64,000 nucleotides of DNA, taken from positions 62,001 through 126,000 of the forward strand of contig QCEN01000002.1 in NCBI GenBank assembly GCA_003280575.1. Direction: 5' to 3'. The translations under genes and the position numbers were made by a program. Position 1 is the first letter of the stretch. Every line of letters starts with the position of its first letter. The notes under the pieces are model-generated. The model ran no database searches. It saw only the letters and a list, made by a program, of their open reading frames with translations, and had not been told where the DNA came from. Positions 53,918 to 63,579 of this stretch are shown here, one piece after another. The stretch is from Prochlorococcus sp. AG-355-P07. Lineage in GTDB: Bacteria > Cyanobacteriota > Cyanobacteriia > PCC-6307 > Cyanobiaceae.

Positions 53918-54961
53918 ATGTCAATAGCTAGAGAGATAGTCAGTTTTGCAATGGAGGCAGGATCTTCAGATATTCATCTTGAAGAGGATTCTCCTATCGC
54001 AGTGAGGGTAAATTCTGATATTAAAGTTAGTCCTCAAAAACTAGATTCTGAAGATATGGATCAACTACTATTAGAATTACTAGGGGAAGATAAACTTAAT
54101 GAATATAATCAAACAGGCGATTTAGATAGTTCTATAGGGTTAGAGGGATTATCAAGATTAAGAATTAATGCATACATAGCGAACGAGAAAAGGTGTCTAA
54201 CACTGAGGCTTCTCCCAAATGATCTTCCAAGATGGCAAGACTTAGGTTTACCAGATGCTTTTATAAATTTATCAAAACTTCATAGAGGGTTGGTTTTATG
54301 CACAGGGCCCACAGGATCAGGAAAGTCAACAACCTTAGCTGCATTTATTAATTGCATGTTAGAGACTCAACAGAGACATATTCTTACCATTGAAGATCCT
54401 ATTGAATTCATTTTCAAACATACTGAGAATTCAATTATTCACCAGAGAGAAGTTAAAAGAGATACTAATTCATTCTCTGTCGCATTAAGAGCTGCTCTTA
54501 GAGAAGATCCAGACGTAATTTATATTGGAGAGATGAGAGACTTGGAAACAATACAGCTAGCTATTACTGCTGCAGAAACTGGTCATCTTGTACTAGGTAC
54601 TTTGCATACTTCATCAGCAGCGAAGACAGTAGAGAGAATCGTTGATGTCTTTCCCTCTGAACAACAAGAACAAGCCAGGTTACAAGTTTCTACTTCACTA
54701 GCTGGAATCATGTCACAAACTTTATGCAAAAATACCAAGGGTAAAAGATCTCTTGCCTACGAGTTAATGGTTAATACCCCCGCGATAGGTAACTTAATTA
54801 GAGAAAAAAAAGTTAGTGAAATTTATTCTCAATTACAGTCTGGGAGTAAATATGGTATGAGTACTCTTGAACAGTGTCTAAATAATTTATATTCAGAAGG
54901 ACTAATAACACAGGAAGAAGCATTGGGTAAGGCTTCAAACGTCAAAGCAATTAATTTCTAA
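53918..54961 (+). CDS. pilT: Type IV pilus retraction ATPase PilT
   Basis: 347 residues. Walker A GPTGSGKST near residue 131, Walker B DPDVIYIGEMRDLETI, and the PilT-specific AITAAETGHLVLGTLHT. Pulls pili back for twitching or DNA uptake. Starts 9 bases after pilB and lies 8 before pilC, so co-transcribed. Confidence 0.95.
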   Translation: MSIAREIVSFAMEAGSSDIHLEEDSPIAVRVNSDIKVSPQKLDSEDMDQLLLELLGEDKLNEYNQTGDLDSSIGLEGLSRLRINAYIANEKRCLTLRLLPNDLPRWQDLGLPDAFINLSKLHRGLVLCTGPTGSGKSTTLAAFINCMLETQQRHILTIEDPIEFIFKHTENSIIHQREVKRDTNSFSVALRAALREDPDVIYIGEMRDLETIQLAITAAETGHLVLGTLHTSSAAKTVERIVDVFPSEQQEQARLQVSTSLAGIMSQTLCKNTKGKRSLAYELMVNTPAIGNLIREKKVSEIYSQLQSGSKYGMSTLEQCLNNLYSEGLITQEEALGKASNVKAINF

Positions 54962-54969
54962 GAAAAAAA

Positions 54970-56136
54970 ATGGTTGAATATGGGAAATCCAACATAGTTT
55001 CTATAAAAAAAGAGAGAACTCCTCCCACAACCCTTTTTGGCATGACATTTGGAGAAGTTTCCCACTTAGATTATGAGCCAGATACAAAATTAAAAGTCCC
55101 ACAAGAAGATTTGCTTATTTTCTTTAGGCAAATGTCGGTAATGCTAAAAAGTGGCGTCCCTCTAGCTCAAGCATTAGAGTTATTAGCTGAAAATGTTAAT
55201 AATAAAAAATTTGGATCAAATATATATGATGTTTCAAAAAGACTGGGAGGAGGAGAAGAATTATCCTCTAGCTTAGGGATTTATCAAAGAATATTTAGTC
55301 CAATAATGATTGGACTTATTGAGGCTGGAGAAGCAGGTGGAATATTATCCCAAGTTTTAGAAAGACTAGCCGCATTAATTGAAGCCCAAAGTAAAATAAA
55401 AAGCCAAATAAAAGGAGCATTAATTTACCCAGTATTAATTCTTGTTTTAGCGATTGCCGTAAGCCTAGGACTCTTAATTGGAATAGTTCCAAAATTTGAA
55501 ACTTTATTTTCTGGCATGGGAGCCAAGCTTCCTGCCTTAACTGCTTTCATGTTGACCTTATCGCGATTAGTAACGTCTTGGAATTTTGCAATTGGTGCTC
55601 CAATTGTAGTTTTTGCTGGTTTTTATGCTTTTAAAGTTAGTTACTCTACTCCTCAAGGTAGGAGGTTCTTTGATAATTTAATTTTAAAAGCTCCATTATT
55701 TGGAGATCTAATTTTGAAATCTGAAGTTGCTCAAATGACTGACACATTAAGCACCTTAATAAACTCAGGAATTCCTATGGTGGAGGCTTTAGAAAATTGC
55801 ATCAAAGCTTCCAATAACGAAATAATAAAGATTGCTTTAAGAAAATCAATTTCTCTTGTAACTCAAGGGGAAGAATTAAGTTCAACATTGCAAACTTCTA
55901 AAGTTATTCCTAAATTACTTGTATCAATGGTGAGAATTGGAGAAGAGACTGGAGAACTATCTTTCATGTTGGAGAATATTTCTAATTTTTATAAAAGAGA
56001 AGTTGAAGAGGCAGTGACTATTCTTACAAAAGCAATGGAACCGGCAGTTATTTTTGTTGTCGCGGCAATTGTAGGTACAATTGTTATTTCTCTTTATTTG
56101 CCGATGTTTGGCCTTATAAATAAAATGGGAAGTTGA
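54970..56136 (+). CDS. pilC: Type IV pilus inner-membrane platform protein PilC
   Basis: 388 residues with two T2SSF domains. First: FRQMSVMLKSGVPLAQALEL; second: MTDTLSTLINSGIPMVEALE. Three membrane helices (about 175-195, 220-240, 370-388). Couples the motors to the growing pilus. Ends 3 bases before the convergent pilM. Confidence 0.94.
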   Translation: MVEYGKSNIVSIKKERTPPTTLFGMTFGEVSHLDYEPDTKLKVPQEDLLIFFRQMSVMLKSGVPLAQALELLAENVNNKKFGSNIYDVSKRLGGGEELSSSLGIYQRIFSPIMIGLIEAGEAGGILSQVLERLAALIEAQSKIKSQIKGALIYPVLILVLAIAVSLGLLIGIVPKFETLFSGMGAKLPALTAFMLTLSRLVTSWNFAIGAPIVVFAGFYAFKVSYSTPQGRRFFDNLILKAPLFGDLILKSEVAQMTDTLSTLINSGIPMVEALENCIKASNNEIIKIALRKSISLVTQGEELSSTLQTSKVIPKLLVSMVRIGEETGELSFMLENISNFYKREVEEAVTILTKAMEPAVIFVVAAIVGTIVISLYLPMFGLINKMGS

Positions 56137-56139
56137 CAA

Positions 56140-57894
56140 TTAATCATCTTTCAAAAATGAGTTGTCCATCTTGAAAGATTTATTTTCTTTTTTATTGGCA
56201 TTTTTATTTAACTTCTCTTCATTATTTGGTAAACCTTTTTTATTCATTTGAGAATTATCATTTATTTTTAGATTCGGTAGAGGTGGTAATTCCTTTTTTT
56301 TATCGTCAATTTTAGATTTCGATTCCGCCTTATCTTTTATTTTTAGATTCGGTAGGGGTGGTAATTCCTTTTTTTTATCGACAATTTTAGATTTCGATTC
56401 CGCCTTATCTTTTATTTTTAGATTCGGTAGAGGTGGTAATTCCTTTTTTTTATCGTCAATTTTAGATTTTGATTCCGCCTTATCTTTTATTTTTAGATTC
56501 GGTAGGGGTGGTAATTCCTTTTTTTTATCATCAATTTTAGATTTCAAACCTACCTTTATTTTGGTATTTTCTTGGTTTAATTTATTGAGGGAATCCATTA
56601 AGTTACTGACGGTTGTTTTTTTGATATCTTTTTTGTCTTCAATATCTTTTTCGTTTTCAATATTTTTTTTATCTTTAATATCTTTATTTTCTTTCTCAAC
56701 AAATTTATCAAAAGAAAAGCTTTGAGCGACAAAATCTCTACTTAATGAATTATCTTCTAAATTATCATTCTTTAATAATGATAAACCTAAGCCAATAATT
56801 CTCGACATAGAATACTGATTGATTTCATCGGGATTGTAAGAAAAATCTTTAATGGCAAAGTTATTCACTGGGGATATTAAGGCGACATCAATCTTTAAGC
56901 TTTTACCAATTAATTCAATAAGGTTCTTATGTTGACTATTTCTACCAGTTAAGAAAATTTTTCCTTTTTTATCTAGGTTATGTTTACTTAAAAAATCAGC
57001 GAATGATTGATTTATCTCCCTTAATAAAACTTTGATATCAAGTTTTGATAAAGCATGATAATTTTCTGATTTACTATGATTGTTCGACTTCTTAACTTTA
57101 TCTGAATTTGAGTTATTTATTTTTTTCATCTCCTCAATAGAGGGATAATTTCTTATGGAAGCTAATCTTTTTATAAATAAAGGTCCTGATCTATCAAAAA
57201 TCACAAATTGAGTAAATTCATCTAATAAATCGATAGAAATTAAAAGTTCATTTTTACTTAATTTATCTATTTCTGTTTTTAGTAAATTAGCAATGCACAT
57301 ATGACTCATCTGTAATGAACAGATTTCTAAATTTGCATTTTTGATTGAATCAAGAATAATATCAACATTTTTTTTTGGCAGGGATGTCAAAAAATAATTG
57401 TTATAAATTTTATTTTTTATTTCTTTTTTAGGTAATTCACATAGATTTATTTCAAAATCAGAATTTTCAAGTGAAATTGGAATTTGAATTCCAGAATTAG
57501 GATTCTCCAAATAGCTTTTAGAGTCATCTTCCTTGACTTCATCTGGTATTTCAATCAACCTGGTATAACAAGTATCAGAGGGAAGGCATACTGCAACTCT
57601 ATTGGTATTTATTTTATTATTAACAATAATTTGTTTTAAGAATTCACCAAAGCTCTTAGGATCAGTTGGTATAGATTTATCTAATGCTTCTGAGGGAAGA
57701 TTTTGTCTTATAACTTTTTTGATGTATAACTTATTTTTTTTTGATTTGGCAAGCGCAATATTTATAAAATCATTTCCTATTTCAAGCAAGATAACCTTAC
57801 TACTTATTTTTCTAAAAATTTCAACAAAGAGTTCTTTAATATCCTCAATTTGATATTCACTTAATTTTTTTTTATTTGTTTCTGCTGAATTCAT
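56140..57894 (-). CDS. pilM: PilM-like actin-fold pilus protein with repetitive tail
   Basis: 584 residues; usual PilM is about 350. The N-terminal actin-like part (35-390) has ILLEIGNDFINIALAKSKK, VAVCLPSDTCYTR and LLREINQSFADF. A long Lys/Asp/Glu-rich tail follows with four 25-residue repeats (SKIDDKKKELPPLPNLKIKD). PilM binds the tail of PilN and anchors the inner ring. The repeats could be a flexible linker or a binding platform. Last gene of the minus-strand pilus arm. Confidence 0.85.
   Translation of the reverse strand: MNSAETNKKKLSEYQIEDIKELFVEIFRKISSKVILLEIGNDFINIALAKSKKNKLYIKKVIRQNLPSEALDKSIPTDPKSFGEFLKQIIVNNKINTNRVAVCLPSDTCYTRLIEIPDEVKEDDSKSYLENPNSGIQIPISLENSDFEINLCELPKKEIKNKIYNNYFLTSLPKKNVDIILDSIKNANLEICSLQMSHMCIANLLKTEIDKLSKNELLISIDLLDEFTQFVIFDRSGPLFIKRLASIRNYPSIEEMKKINNSNSDKVKKSNNHSKSENYHALSKLDIKVLLREINQSFADFLSKHNLDKKGKIFLTGRNSQHKNLIELIGKSLKIDVALISPVNNFAIKDFSYNPDEINQYSMSRIIGLGLSLLKNDNLEDNSLSRDFVAQSFSFDKFVEKENKDIKDKKNIENEKDIEDKKDIKKTTVSNLMDSLNKLNQENTKIKVGLKSKIDDKKKELPPLPNLKIKDKAESKSKIDDKKKELPPLPNLKIKDKAESKSKIVDKKKELPPLPNLKIKDKAESKSKIDDKKKELPPLPNLKINDNSQMNKKGLPNNEEKLNKNANKKENKSFKMDNSFLKDD
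56242..56541 (-). repeat. Four tandem 75-base repeats inside pilM
   Basis: Four copies in phase with the reading frame encode SKIDDKKKELPPLPNLKIKD plus KAESK. The copies are near-identical at the DNA level; copy 3 changes Asp to Val and the last diverges at its end (KINDNSQ). Such clean repeats are prone to expand and contract. Confidence 0.9.
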
Positions 57895-58415
57895 AGTTTA
57901 CAAAAGGGTTTAGGTCTACAAAATATTCTTCTTACAGGTGTCGCATTGACTGATACACCATTCTCTGGTTTGGAGTAAAGAATGTAAATTCCTGGTTTTC
58001 CTGTGTCATTAGCTAAATCTGAGTAACTACTTTCTGAAAGAGAGGTAGGTTTAAGGCATATTTTATATGATTTTGGTATTGCTTTAGTATCAATTGATGG
58101 AATATTCCATTCTTGTGATGGTAGAGAAGTACATTCTAGGTTTAAAATAAAATCCTTTTTTATGCCTGGTTCTGAGAGGATTTCGATAATTGAATCAAAG
58201 GCATTATTGATTTGGGTATGATCATTGAGCATATCTTGTAACTCTTTCTCAGATGTAATATATTCTTCTTTAGCCTCTTCGTTTAGAGGTTGAAAAAATC
58301 TTGAAGTATATCTAACAATAGTCACAGTGAATCCTGTAAATGCAATTAACATAAATATTGCTAACACTAATTCGGGAAGAGACATTCCTCCACTATTAAT
58401 TTTTCTATTTTTCAC
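57891..58415 (-). CDS. Minor pseudopilin
   Basis: 174 residues. Leader ending SGG followed by MSLPELVLAIFMLIAFTG, with Glu at +5, so a PilD substrate. C-terminal half contains several cysteines (CTSLPS, ICLKPT, IFCRPKPFC) probably in disulfides. Overlaps pilM by 4 bases. Role in pilus priming inferred. Confidence 0.75.
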   Translation of the reverse strand: MKNRKINSGGMSLPELVLAIFMLIAFTGFTVTIVRYTSRFFQPLNEEAKEEYITSEKELQDMLNDHTQINNAFDSIIEILSEPGIKKDFILNLECTSLPSQEWNIPSIDTKAIPKSYKICLKPTSLSESSYSDLANDTGKPGIYILYSKPENGVSVNATPVRRIFCRPKPFCKL

Positions 58416-58418
58416 AAC

Positions 58419-58628
58419 TTATTCATTAAATTTTAGTAATTTGATTTCTTGATTAAGATTTTCAATATCGATTAAATTGAAACCTGCATCAATTAAAATT
58501 TGTCTCTCTTGAATTGTAAGTGGATATTTACCAACTTTTAATAATGCTTTATCAGTAACATCTACAGCCATAAGCATTGCTACAGTAACAGCTGACATTA
58601 TTACAGAGCCAATCAAAGACGAAATCAT
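58419..58628 (-). CDS. Small pilin-like membrane protein without leader
   Basis: 69 residues. Begins MISSLIGSVIMSAVTVAMLM, a hydrophobic helix at the very N-terminus, then a short soluble part. No Gly-Phe/Met-x-x-x-Glu cleavage site. Overlaps the 143-residue gene by 4 bases. May be a pilin-like partner. Confidence 0.6.
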   Translation of the reverse strand: MISSLIGSVIMSAVTVAMLMAVDVTDKALLKVGKYPLTIQERQILIDAGFNLIDIENLNQEIKLLKFNE

Positions 58629-59056
58629 TTATTTACTTCATAAGAACAAAAAGTTTCATCTTTCAAAAAACAAGAAAATAAACCAAAAGTACCATCAGCT
58701 GATTTTTTTATTAAAACTCTATGATTTAGTTCCTTGTTGACTAATACACAACTACCTAAAAACAAGTAATTTTCAGAGGGTGTCTGAGTCCCAGTTGATA
58801 AAAAGATTTCTCCTTCCTCATAGTAAGTTTCACTCAAATCGTCCTTTATTTTTAAACATACTTCTGAATCGAGACCTGAATAATTATTTAAAAAACTCAT
58901 AATCCTCCTGTCATAACTTGGAAGGGATGATTGAAAATATATATTTTCCTTAAAGCTACTTAAACTCGTAAGATTATTAATATTATTTCCTATTTGCATC
59001 ATTGCAGAAATTCCTGAAATCATTGCAAGTCCCAATCCCACATATAAAAAAGCCAT
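58625..59056 (-). CDS. Pilus-cluster membrane protein
   Basis: 143 residues. An N-terminal helix (AFLYVGLGLAMISGISAMM) and a beta-rich soluble domain with four cysteines. No leader motif. Probably a minor pilin or chaperone of the operon; inferred from neighbours only. Confidence 0.6.
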   Translation of the reverse strand: MAFLYVGLGLAMISGISAMMQIGNNINNLTSLSSFKENIYFQSSLPSYDRRIMSFLNNYSGLDSEVCLKIKDDLSETYYEEGEIFLSTGTQTPSENYLFLGSCVLVNKELNHRVLIKKSADGTFGLFSCFLKDETFCSYEVNK

Positions 59057-59094
59057 AATTAAACTAATCTAAATAAATTCATAAAAAAACTTAA

Positions 59095-59760
59095 TTAAGG
59101 TTTCCCATAAAAGGTTGTACTAATTTTGACTTCTATCTTCTCAGAAGGATTATTAAATTCACCATTATTACTATTTTGATTTAATAATTTTAAATTAATA
59201 TCATTGATTAAAATCACACTCTCTAAAAACTCAAGTTCTCTTAGGAAAGAAAGAAGATTAATGAATTCTGCATTAAAAGTTAAGTCAATTAAATATTTTT
59301 TTGATCCCTCGACTAATAGTGGATCAGTTTTAATTTCGTTATTTATACTCTGTTTATCTTTATTTTTTTCTTTTGTAATTTCTTCATAATTTAATAAATT
59401 TACTGGTGATATAGATACATATTCAATACTGTTTCTTATTGCTATTTCTCCTAATTTATCAAGTAGAGTATCTAAATTTGTCTTACCAGTTACAAGCTCA
59501 ATAATTTTTGTTTTTTCTAAATTTAATTTCTCAAATTTTTTGTTAATTATCTTATATTGTGACTTCAAATTATCCAAATCATTCTTTTTTTTAATTAAAT
59601 CATTTAATTCGAAATTGACTTTAGTTGATTTAACATATTTAGGTATGACAAAAAACGAAACTATCAATATTGATATTCCTGCAGATATGAAAATTGGTAT
59701 AAATGAAGCTGCTTTTTCAGGAGTTATAAAACTTTTTCTTGTATTAATTGAGTCCATCAT
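59095..59760 (-). CDS. pilO: PilO-like inner-membrane ring protein
   Basis: 221 residues. One N-terminal helix (ASFIPIFISAGISILIVSFFV), a coiled coil (about 50-85), and a ferredoxin-like domain with the conserved TNLDTLLDKLGEIAIRN and FLRELEFLESVILIND. Pairs with PilN to form the ring that links PilM to PilP and PilQ. It ends 38 bases before the next gene and starts 9 bases after pilN. Confidence 0.82.
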   Translation of the reverse strand: MMDSINTRKSFITPEKAASFIPIFISAGISILIVSFFVIPKYVKSTKVNFELNDLIKKKNDLDNLKSQYKIINKKFEKLNLEKTKIIELVTGKTNLDTLLDKLGEIAIRNSIEYVSISPVNLLNYEEITKEKNKDKQSINNEIKTDPLLVEGSKKYLIDLTFNAEFINLLSFLRELEFLESVILINDINLKLLNQNSNNGEFNNPSEKIEVKISTTFYGKP

Positions 59761-59769
59761 CTTATAAAT

Positions 59770-60459
59770 TTAATCAGAAATATCTCCTAAATTATTTAAA
59801 AGATTTAACCTATTAAATAATCCATATGAGCCAAGTTTAATCAAATAATTCTTATTAAGCTGACTATAGTCAGTTGAAATTTTTGTTTTTATATCAAATA
59901 AATATTCTTTATCTTTAGTATTTGAATTAAGAGATTTGATCTCTTTTAAATCAATTTCATCAAATTCAAAAAATTCAGAGTTATTTAAATTTAACAAAAA
60001 AGAATTTAATGATGCCAAGTATTTTTCATTTGATACCATAGATTTCATAAAAAGATTATTTCCTTTTGAATTGAGCTCTAACAGTTGAATATCTTTGGGA
60101 ATAATTAATGATATCTCCTTCAACAAAGCAGAACTAGAACTAATGTTTATTATTGAATTTTTAAGATCCTTATTGAATTTTGCAATTTCTTTTAATAGTA
60201 TTGATTCTTGATCTATTTTTTTTACGAGAGAATCATATTCATCAGTAAAGATTTTTATTTTATCTTTTTGATTTTCTAAAAATTTTGTTCTAAAAATAAA
60301 AGGAATTCCAAGAATTAAAGATATTGATATTAATAACAAACCTGAATAAATTCCTTTTTTGATAAATTTATTAGTATCAATGAAATATTGATCAGGTAAA
60401 TTACTACTTTCCCTCCTCTTTCGAAGTAAATCAATTTGTCTAAAATTTACATTAACCAT
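59770..60459 (-). CDS. pilN: PilN-like inner-membrane ring protein
   Basis: 229 residues. The N-terminus has NFRQIDLLRKRRES, like the INLL motif that PilM binds, then a helix (GLLLISISLILGIPFIF), a coiled coil and a domain with ALLKEISLIIPKDIQLLELN and YLASLNSFLLNL. Lies between pilQ (26 bases) and pilO. Confidence 0.82.
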   Translation of the reverse strand: MVNVNFRQIDLLRKRRESSNLPDQYFIDTNKFIKKGIYSGLLLISISLILGIPFIFRTKFLENQKDKIKIFTDEYDSLVKKIDQESILLKEIAKFNKDLKNSIINISSSSALLKEISLIIPKDIQLLELNSKGNNLFMKSMVSNEKYLASLNSFLLNLNNSEFFEFDEIDLKEIKSLNSNTKDKEYLFDIKTKISTDYSQLNKNYLIKLGSYGLFNRLNLLNNLGDISD

Positions 60460-60485
60460 TTAAGAACAAAATTTATTTTTTGAAA

Positions 60486-62426
60486 TCATTTATCTTTAAG
60501 TATTTTTGGTGTTACAAGAATAATTAATTCACTTTTTCTTTTTTGAGTAGCACTATTTCTAAAAATACTTCCAAGGATTGGAATATCTCCTAGAATTGGA
60601 ACTTTAGAGGTGGTGACTGTATCTGAATCTTGGAGAACACCAGTAAGAATTAAAGTTTCTCCATTTTGGACTCTGATGGAACCAGTATCCAATTTCCTTA
60701 CACTCAATGTGTTTTGTATACCACATCCCGCAATTTCAACTGTTGAGGTAACTGAAGAAATAGCTGGACTCAATGCAAATGTTACATATCCATTATCATC
60801 GATTTTTTCCAATTTGGCTCCAAATGTTATCCCTGCAGTACCTTCATTAGCTGTGCATGTAACCACACCTTCATTAGAGGTTTGTTCAAATCCTGTAACC
60901 ACAGTTTCACCTACTTTTATAAATCCTTCATTTTTGAAAGGTCTACCAATTGTTGCGCCACTAAGCGAATCATCCACCTGAGCGGCCCCTGACGAAAGGA
61001 TATTGCTATTTTCGCCAAGTATCAATGTTGGTGAAGCTAAAATTTTCGCATTATTATTAGTTATTTTGGCTTCTAACCAATTTAAAAATTGCCCACTAAT
61101 TAGACCTCCTGTAACTACATTTGGGACATTTGAACTTGTCAAATTTGGGTATGCAAAATTACCTGATGCTAAGCCAAGACCTTCATTATTTCTAATTTCT
61201 GTTTCTCCAGTTTTTAATTCAAAAACATTATTTTTGATATCTGATTTAGTTAATGAAACATCAATAATTTTAATTGTTAATGCTACTTGTCTATGTCTTA
61301 CGTCTAAAGATTTTATAAATGTTTCTGCAATAATCATTTGTTCTTTTGAGCCTATTAATGTGATTGTTTGCAATCTTAAATCAGCAGTGCCAACAATTCC
61401 ATATAATGGTCCCTTTTCAATTCCATAAGAGCTTATAACTTCATCCTTAAATTCCTTTTTGTTTATAAAGCCATCTCCAATTTCTTGTCCATCAATAGAA
61501 CCACTTACTAACATTACTTTTGATATATTTGCTCCTAAAGTTGAAAGATAATCAGCTACTGAGGCTGCATTAACTTGATTTAACCTGTAAGTTTTAGAAA
61601 CTTTTGGTTTCAAACTTTTGTTCAAAATATTATTGCCAACAAAAATCATTTTGTTTTCTACGACCGCCTGCATATTAGCCGAAAGTAAAATACTATTGAA
61701 TGCATCAGATATATCAACATCTTCAAAAGTTGCAGTAATTTTTGGATTTTCTAAACTTTCTCCTTTTGAATTTTTTTCTTCAATAATTAATATTCCATAA
61801 TTTCCTAACTTAGCAATTAACTTTAAAGTTTCTAAAGAATCTGAAGCTTTTAGATTTAATGAAATTTTTGGACCTAGTAACTTTACGTAACCTCTTGGTG
61901 GAACATCAAATTCACTTGTAGATATAATACTGTTGGAAGGTAAAAGCAATTCATTTGTTTTTCTTTGATTAAAATTTTTCTTATTAGATATTGTTTTTTT
62001 ATCTTTTAGTTGGTCAGTAAAGATTTTCTTTTCTATATTTACTTTTTTATTTTTAATGTCGCTCTTTAAAACCTTCTCTTTAATTGAATTGGGATTGGTT
62101 TCAGATTTAGGGTTATTTACTTCTTGATTCTTCAGATGATTAAGATTATCTGGATCAAATGTTTCTTCCACAAATTTTTCTAACTCTTCAACATATTGCT
62201 CTAAATATTCTGAATCTTGGTTAAGAAGATTATTTTCATTTTGTTTTTTACTTGATATTAATTTCTTAAATGCTTTCCCATATTTTGAAGAGAAATCATT
62301 TTCCTTGAATTCATTTATTTCTACTTTGTTATTTTTCAAAGCATAAGAGCTAAGGGTCAGTTGATTAAAAATCAACAAAAAAGTAATTATAAAATTTCTT
62401 TTTTTTATTTTTAAATAATTTCCCAT
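60486..62426 (-). CDS. pilQ: Type IV pilus secretin PilQ
   Basis: 646 residues. Signal sequence (FIITFLLIFNQLTLSSYAL), a Lys/Asn-rich spacer to about 175, a secretin-TonB type N0 domain (ISLNLKASDSLETLKLIAKL), N1 repeat and the secretin core with VGETVVTGFEQT, then VPILGDIPILGSIF and ILVTPKIL at the end. Forms the outer-membrane pore for the pilus. First major gene of the minus-strand pilus arm. Confidence 0.92.
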   Translation of the reverse strand: MGNYLKIKKRNFIITFLLIFNQLTLSSYALKNNKVEINEFKENDFSSKYGKAFKKLISSKKQNENNLLNQDSEYLEQYVEELEKFVEETFDPDNLNHLKNQEVNNPKSETNPNSIKEKVLKSDIKNKKVNIEKKIFTDQLKDKKTISNKKNFNQRKTNELLLPSNSIISTSEFDVPPRGYVKLLGPKISLNLKASDSLETLKLIAKLGNYGILIIEEKNSKGESLENPKITATFEDVDISDAFNSILLSANMQAVVENKMIFVGNNILNKSLKPKVSKTYRLNQVNAASVADYLSTLGANISKVMLVSGSIDGQEIGDGFINKKEFKDEVISSYGIEKGPLYGIVGTADLRLQTITLIGSKEQMIIAETFIKSLDVRHRQVALTIKIIDVSLTKSDIKNNVFELKTGETEIRNNEGLGLASGNFAYPNLTSSNVPNVVTGGLISGQFLNWLEAKITNNNAKILASPTLILGENSNILSSGAAQVDDSLSGATIGRPFKNEGFIKVGETVVTGFEQTSNEGVVTCTANEGTAGITFGAKLEKIDDNGYVTFALSPAISSVTSTVEIAGCGIQNTLSVRKLDTGSIRVQNGETLILTGVLQDSDTVTTSKVPILGDIPILGSIFRNSATQKRKSELIILVTPKILKDK

Positions 62427-62490
62427 AAATAATTACCCTTTTTTTTTACCGCTTATTTTTTTTAAATTGTTCCTTTTTTAATATTATAAA

Positions 62491-62835
62491 TTATTTTTTT
62501 ATTGTTAAATCATTTAATTTCAATTTATACATATCTCGAATATAATCTGAATAATCAATTATTAAGGAATCTGGATAAAAAGAAGTTTCAGGATTTTCAG
62601 CATCAAAACCAAAAAACATCTTTAGTTGGCTATCAAATTTATCATAATCAACATATTTTATTGCGTTATGAAAATAAAATTTCTTTAATTTACTTTCTTC
62701 TTGCCTAGTTCTTATTATATCCTTATCTTCAACTGCTTTAATAACTAATGGTTTGGTTATTATAAAAAAAATTAAAAACAAAAAAATAAAGTTTTTGAAA
62801 TTTTCCGAATGTGATATCAATTTAAATAAATCCAT
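62491..62835 (-). CDS. Hypothetical signal-anchor protein upstream of pilQ
   Basis: 114 residues. One N-terminal helix (FIFLFLIFFIITKPLVI) and a soluble part with YVDYDKFDSQLKMFFGFD. No family recognised. It is 64 bases before pilQ on the same strand and may belong to the pilus operon. Confidence 0.55.
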   Translation of the reverse strand: MDLFKLISHSENFKNFIFLFLIFFIITKPLVIKAVEDKDIIRTRQEESKLKKFYFHNAIKYVDYDKFDSQLKMFFGFDAENPETSFYPDSLIIDYSDYIRDMYKLKLNDLTIKK

Positions 62836-62965
62836 ATCTTAATTTGATTTAATAACACCATAACATTCCATAAAATATATATTCAAAAGTACTTTATATC
62901 CATTAATTAATACATTTAGAATTAATTTATTTATAGTGTTAAATGGATTAGTAGAAAACTTTTTT

Positions 62966-63235
62966 ATGAGCCGAAGAAATTCAAATAGGAAAAATTTAAT
63001 TTATACTCTTTTTTTTATAGCTGGTTTATCTTTAGGTATTACATTAATTTGGCCAGGAATATTGAAAAATGATAATCGAACATGTTTTTTAAAAATCATA
63101 GGAGACGGAAGTGATGGAAAAGTGTCTATAGGAACAATTTTATCTATAGACCCTAATAGTCTTGTAAAAATAAATAATGCAAAAAACAAATATGGCAAAA
63201 TTCTGAGAATTGGCGACTATTGTTTCAGGAAATAA
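62966..63235 (+). CDS. Small hypothetical membrane protein
   Basis: 89 residues from ATG 62966; GTG 62936 is an alternative. A basic start (SRRNSNRKNLIYT) and a helix (LFFIAGLSLGITLIWPGIL), then a small domain with CFLKIIGDGSDGKVS and two cysteines. Its stop is 2 bases from the next ATG. Divergent from the pilus arm. Confidence 0.5.
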   Translation: MSRRNSNRKNLIYTLFFIAGLSLGITLIWPGILKNDNRTCFLKIIGDGSDGKVSIGTILSIDPNSLVKINNAKNKYGKILRIGDYCFRK

Positions 63236-63237
63236 TA

Positions 63238-63579
63238 ATGAAATTTAATGCAAATATAAATCTCCCACAAAAAAGTATCTTTGGATTTAAAGTCTTATCC
63301 TCCTTAAATTCATCATTATCCTGCTACTTACTTTTGATATTTGGAAGGTTTTTAAATCCATTATTTGGATCTCAACAAATACAAGTAATAGCAGGTTCTT
63401 TATTTAATATCGTTCTAAACGTTAGCATTGTTATATTAATAATTAATCTTTGTGTAAAAAGAAAAGAATTACCAAAAATATTTTTTATTTTTTTAAATAC
63501 ATTACTTCTTATTTATTTACCAATTGCACTTTACTTGATTTTTAAATACATGAGGTATTTAATATTTATTGGGTTTTAA
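63238..63579 (+). CDS. Small polytopic membrane protein
   Basis: 113 residues from ATG 63238. Three hydrophobic helices (SLSCYLLLIFGRFL, LFNIVLNVSIVILIINL and IFLNTLLLIYLPIALYLIF). No family recognised. Follows the 89-residue gene so closely that both should be on one transcript. Confidence 0.5.
   Translation: MKFNANINLPQKSIFGFKVLSSLNSSLSCYLLLIFGRFLNPLFGSQQIQVIAGSLFNIVLNVSIVILIINLCVKRKELPKIFFIFLNTLLLIYLPIALYLIFKYMRYLIFIGF

Noticed and set aside
60610-61428. Two long plus-strand frames antisense to pilQ
   Set aside because: pilQ has clear secretin motifs; these are shadows.
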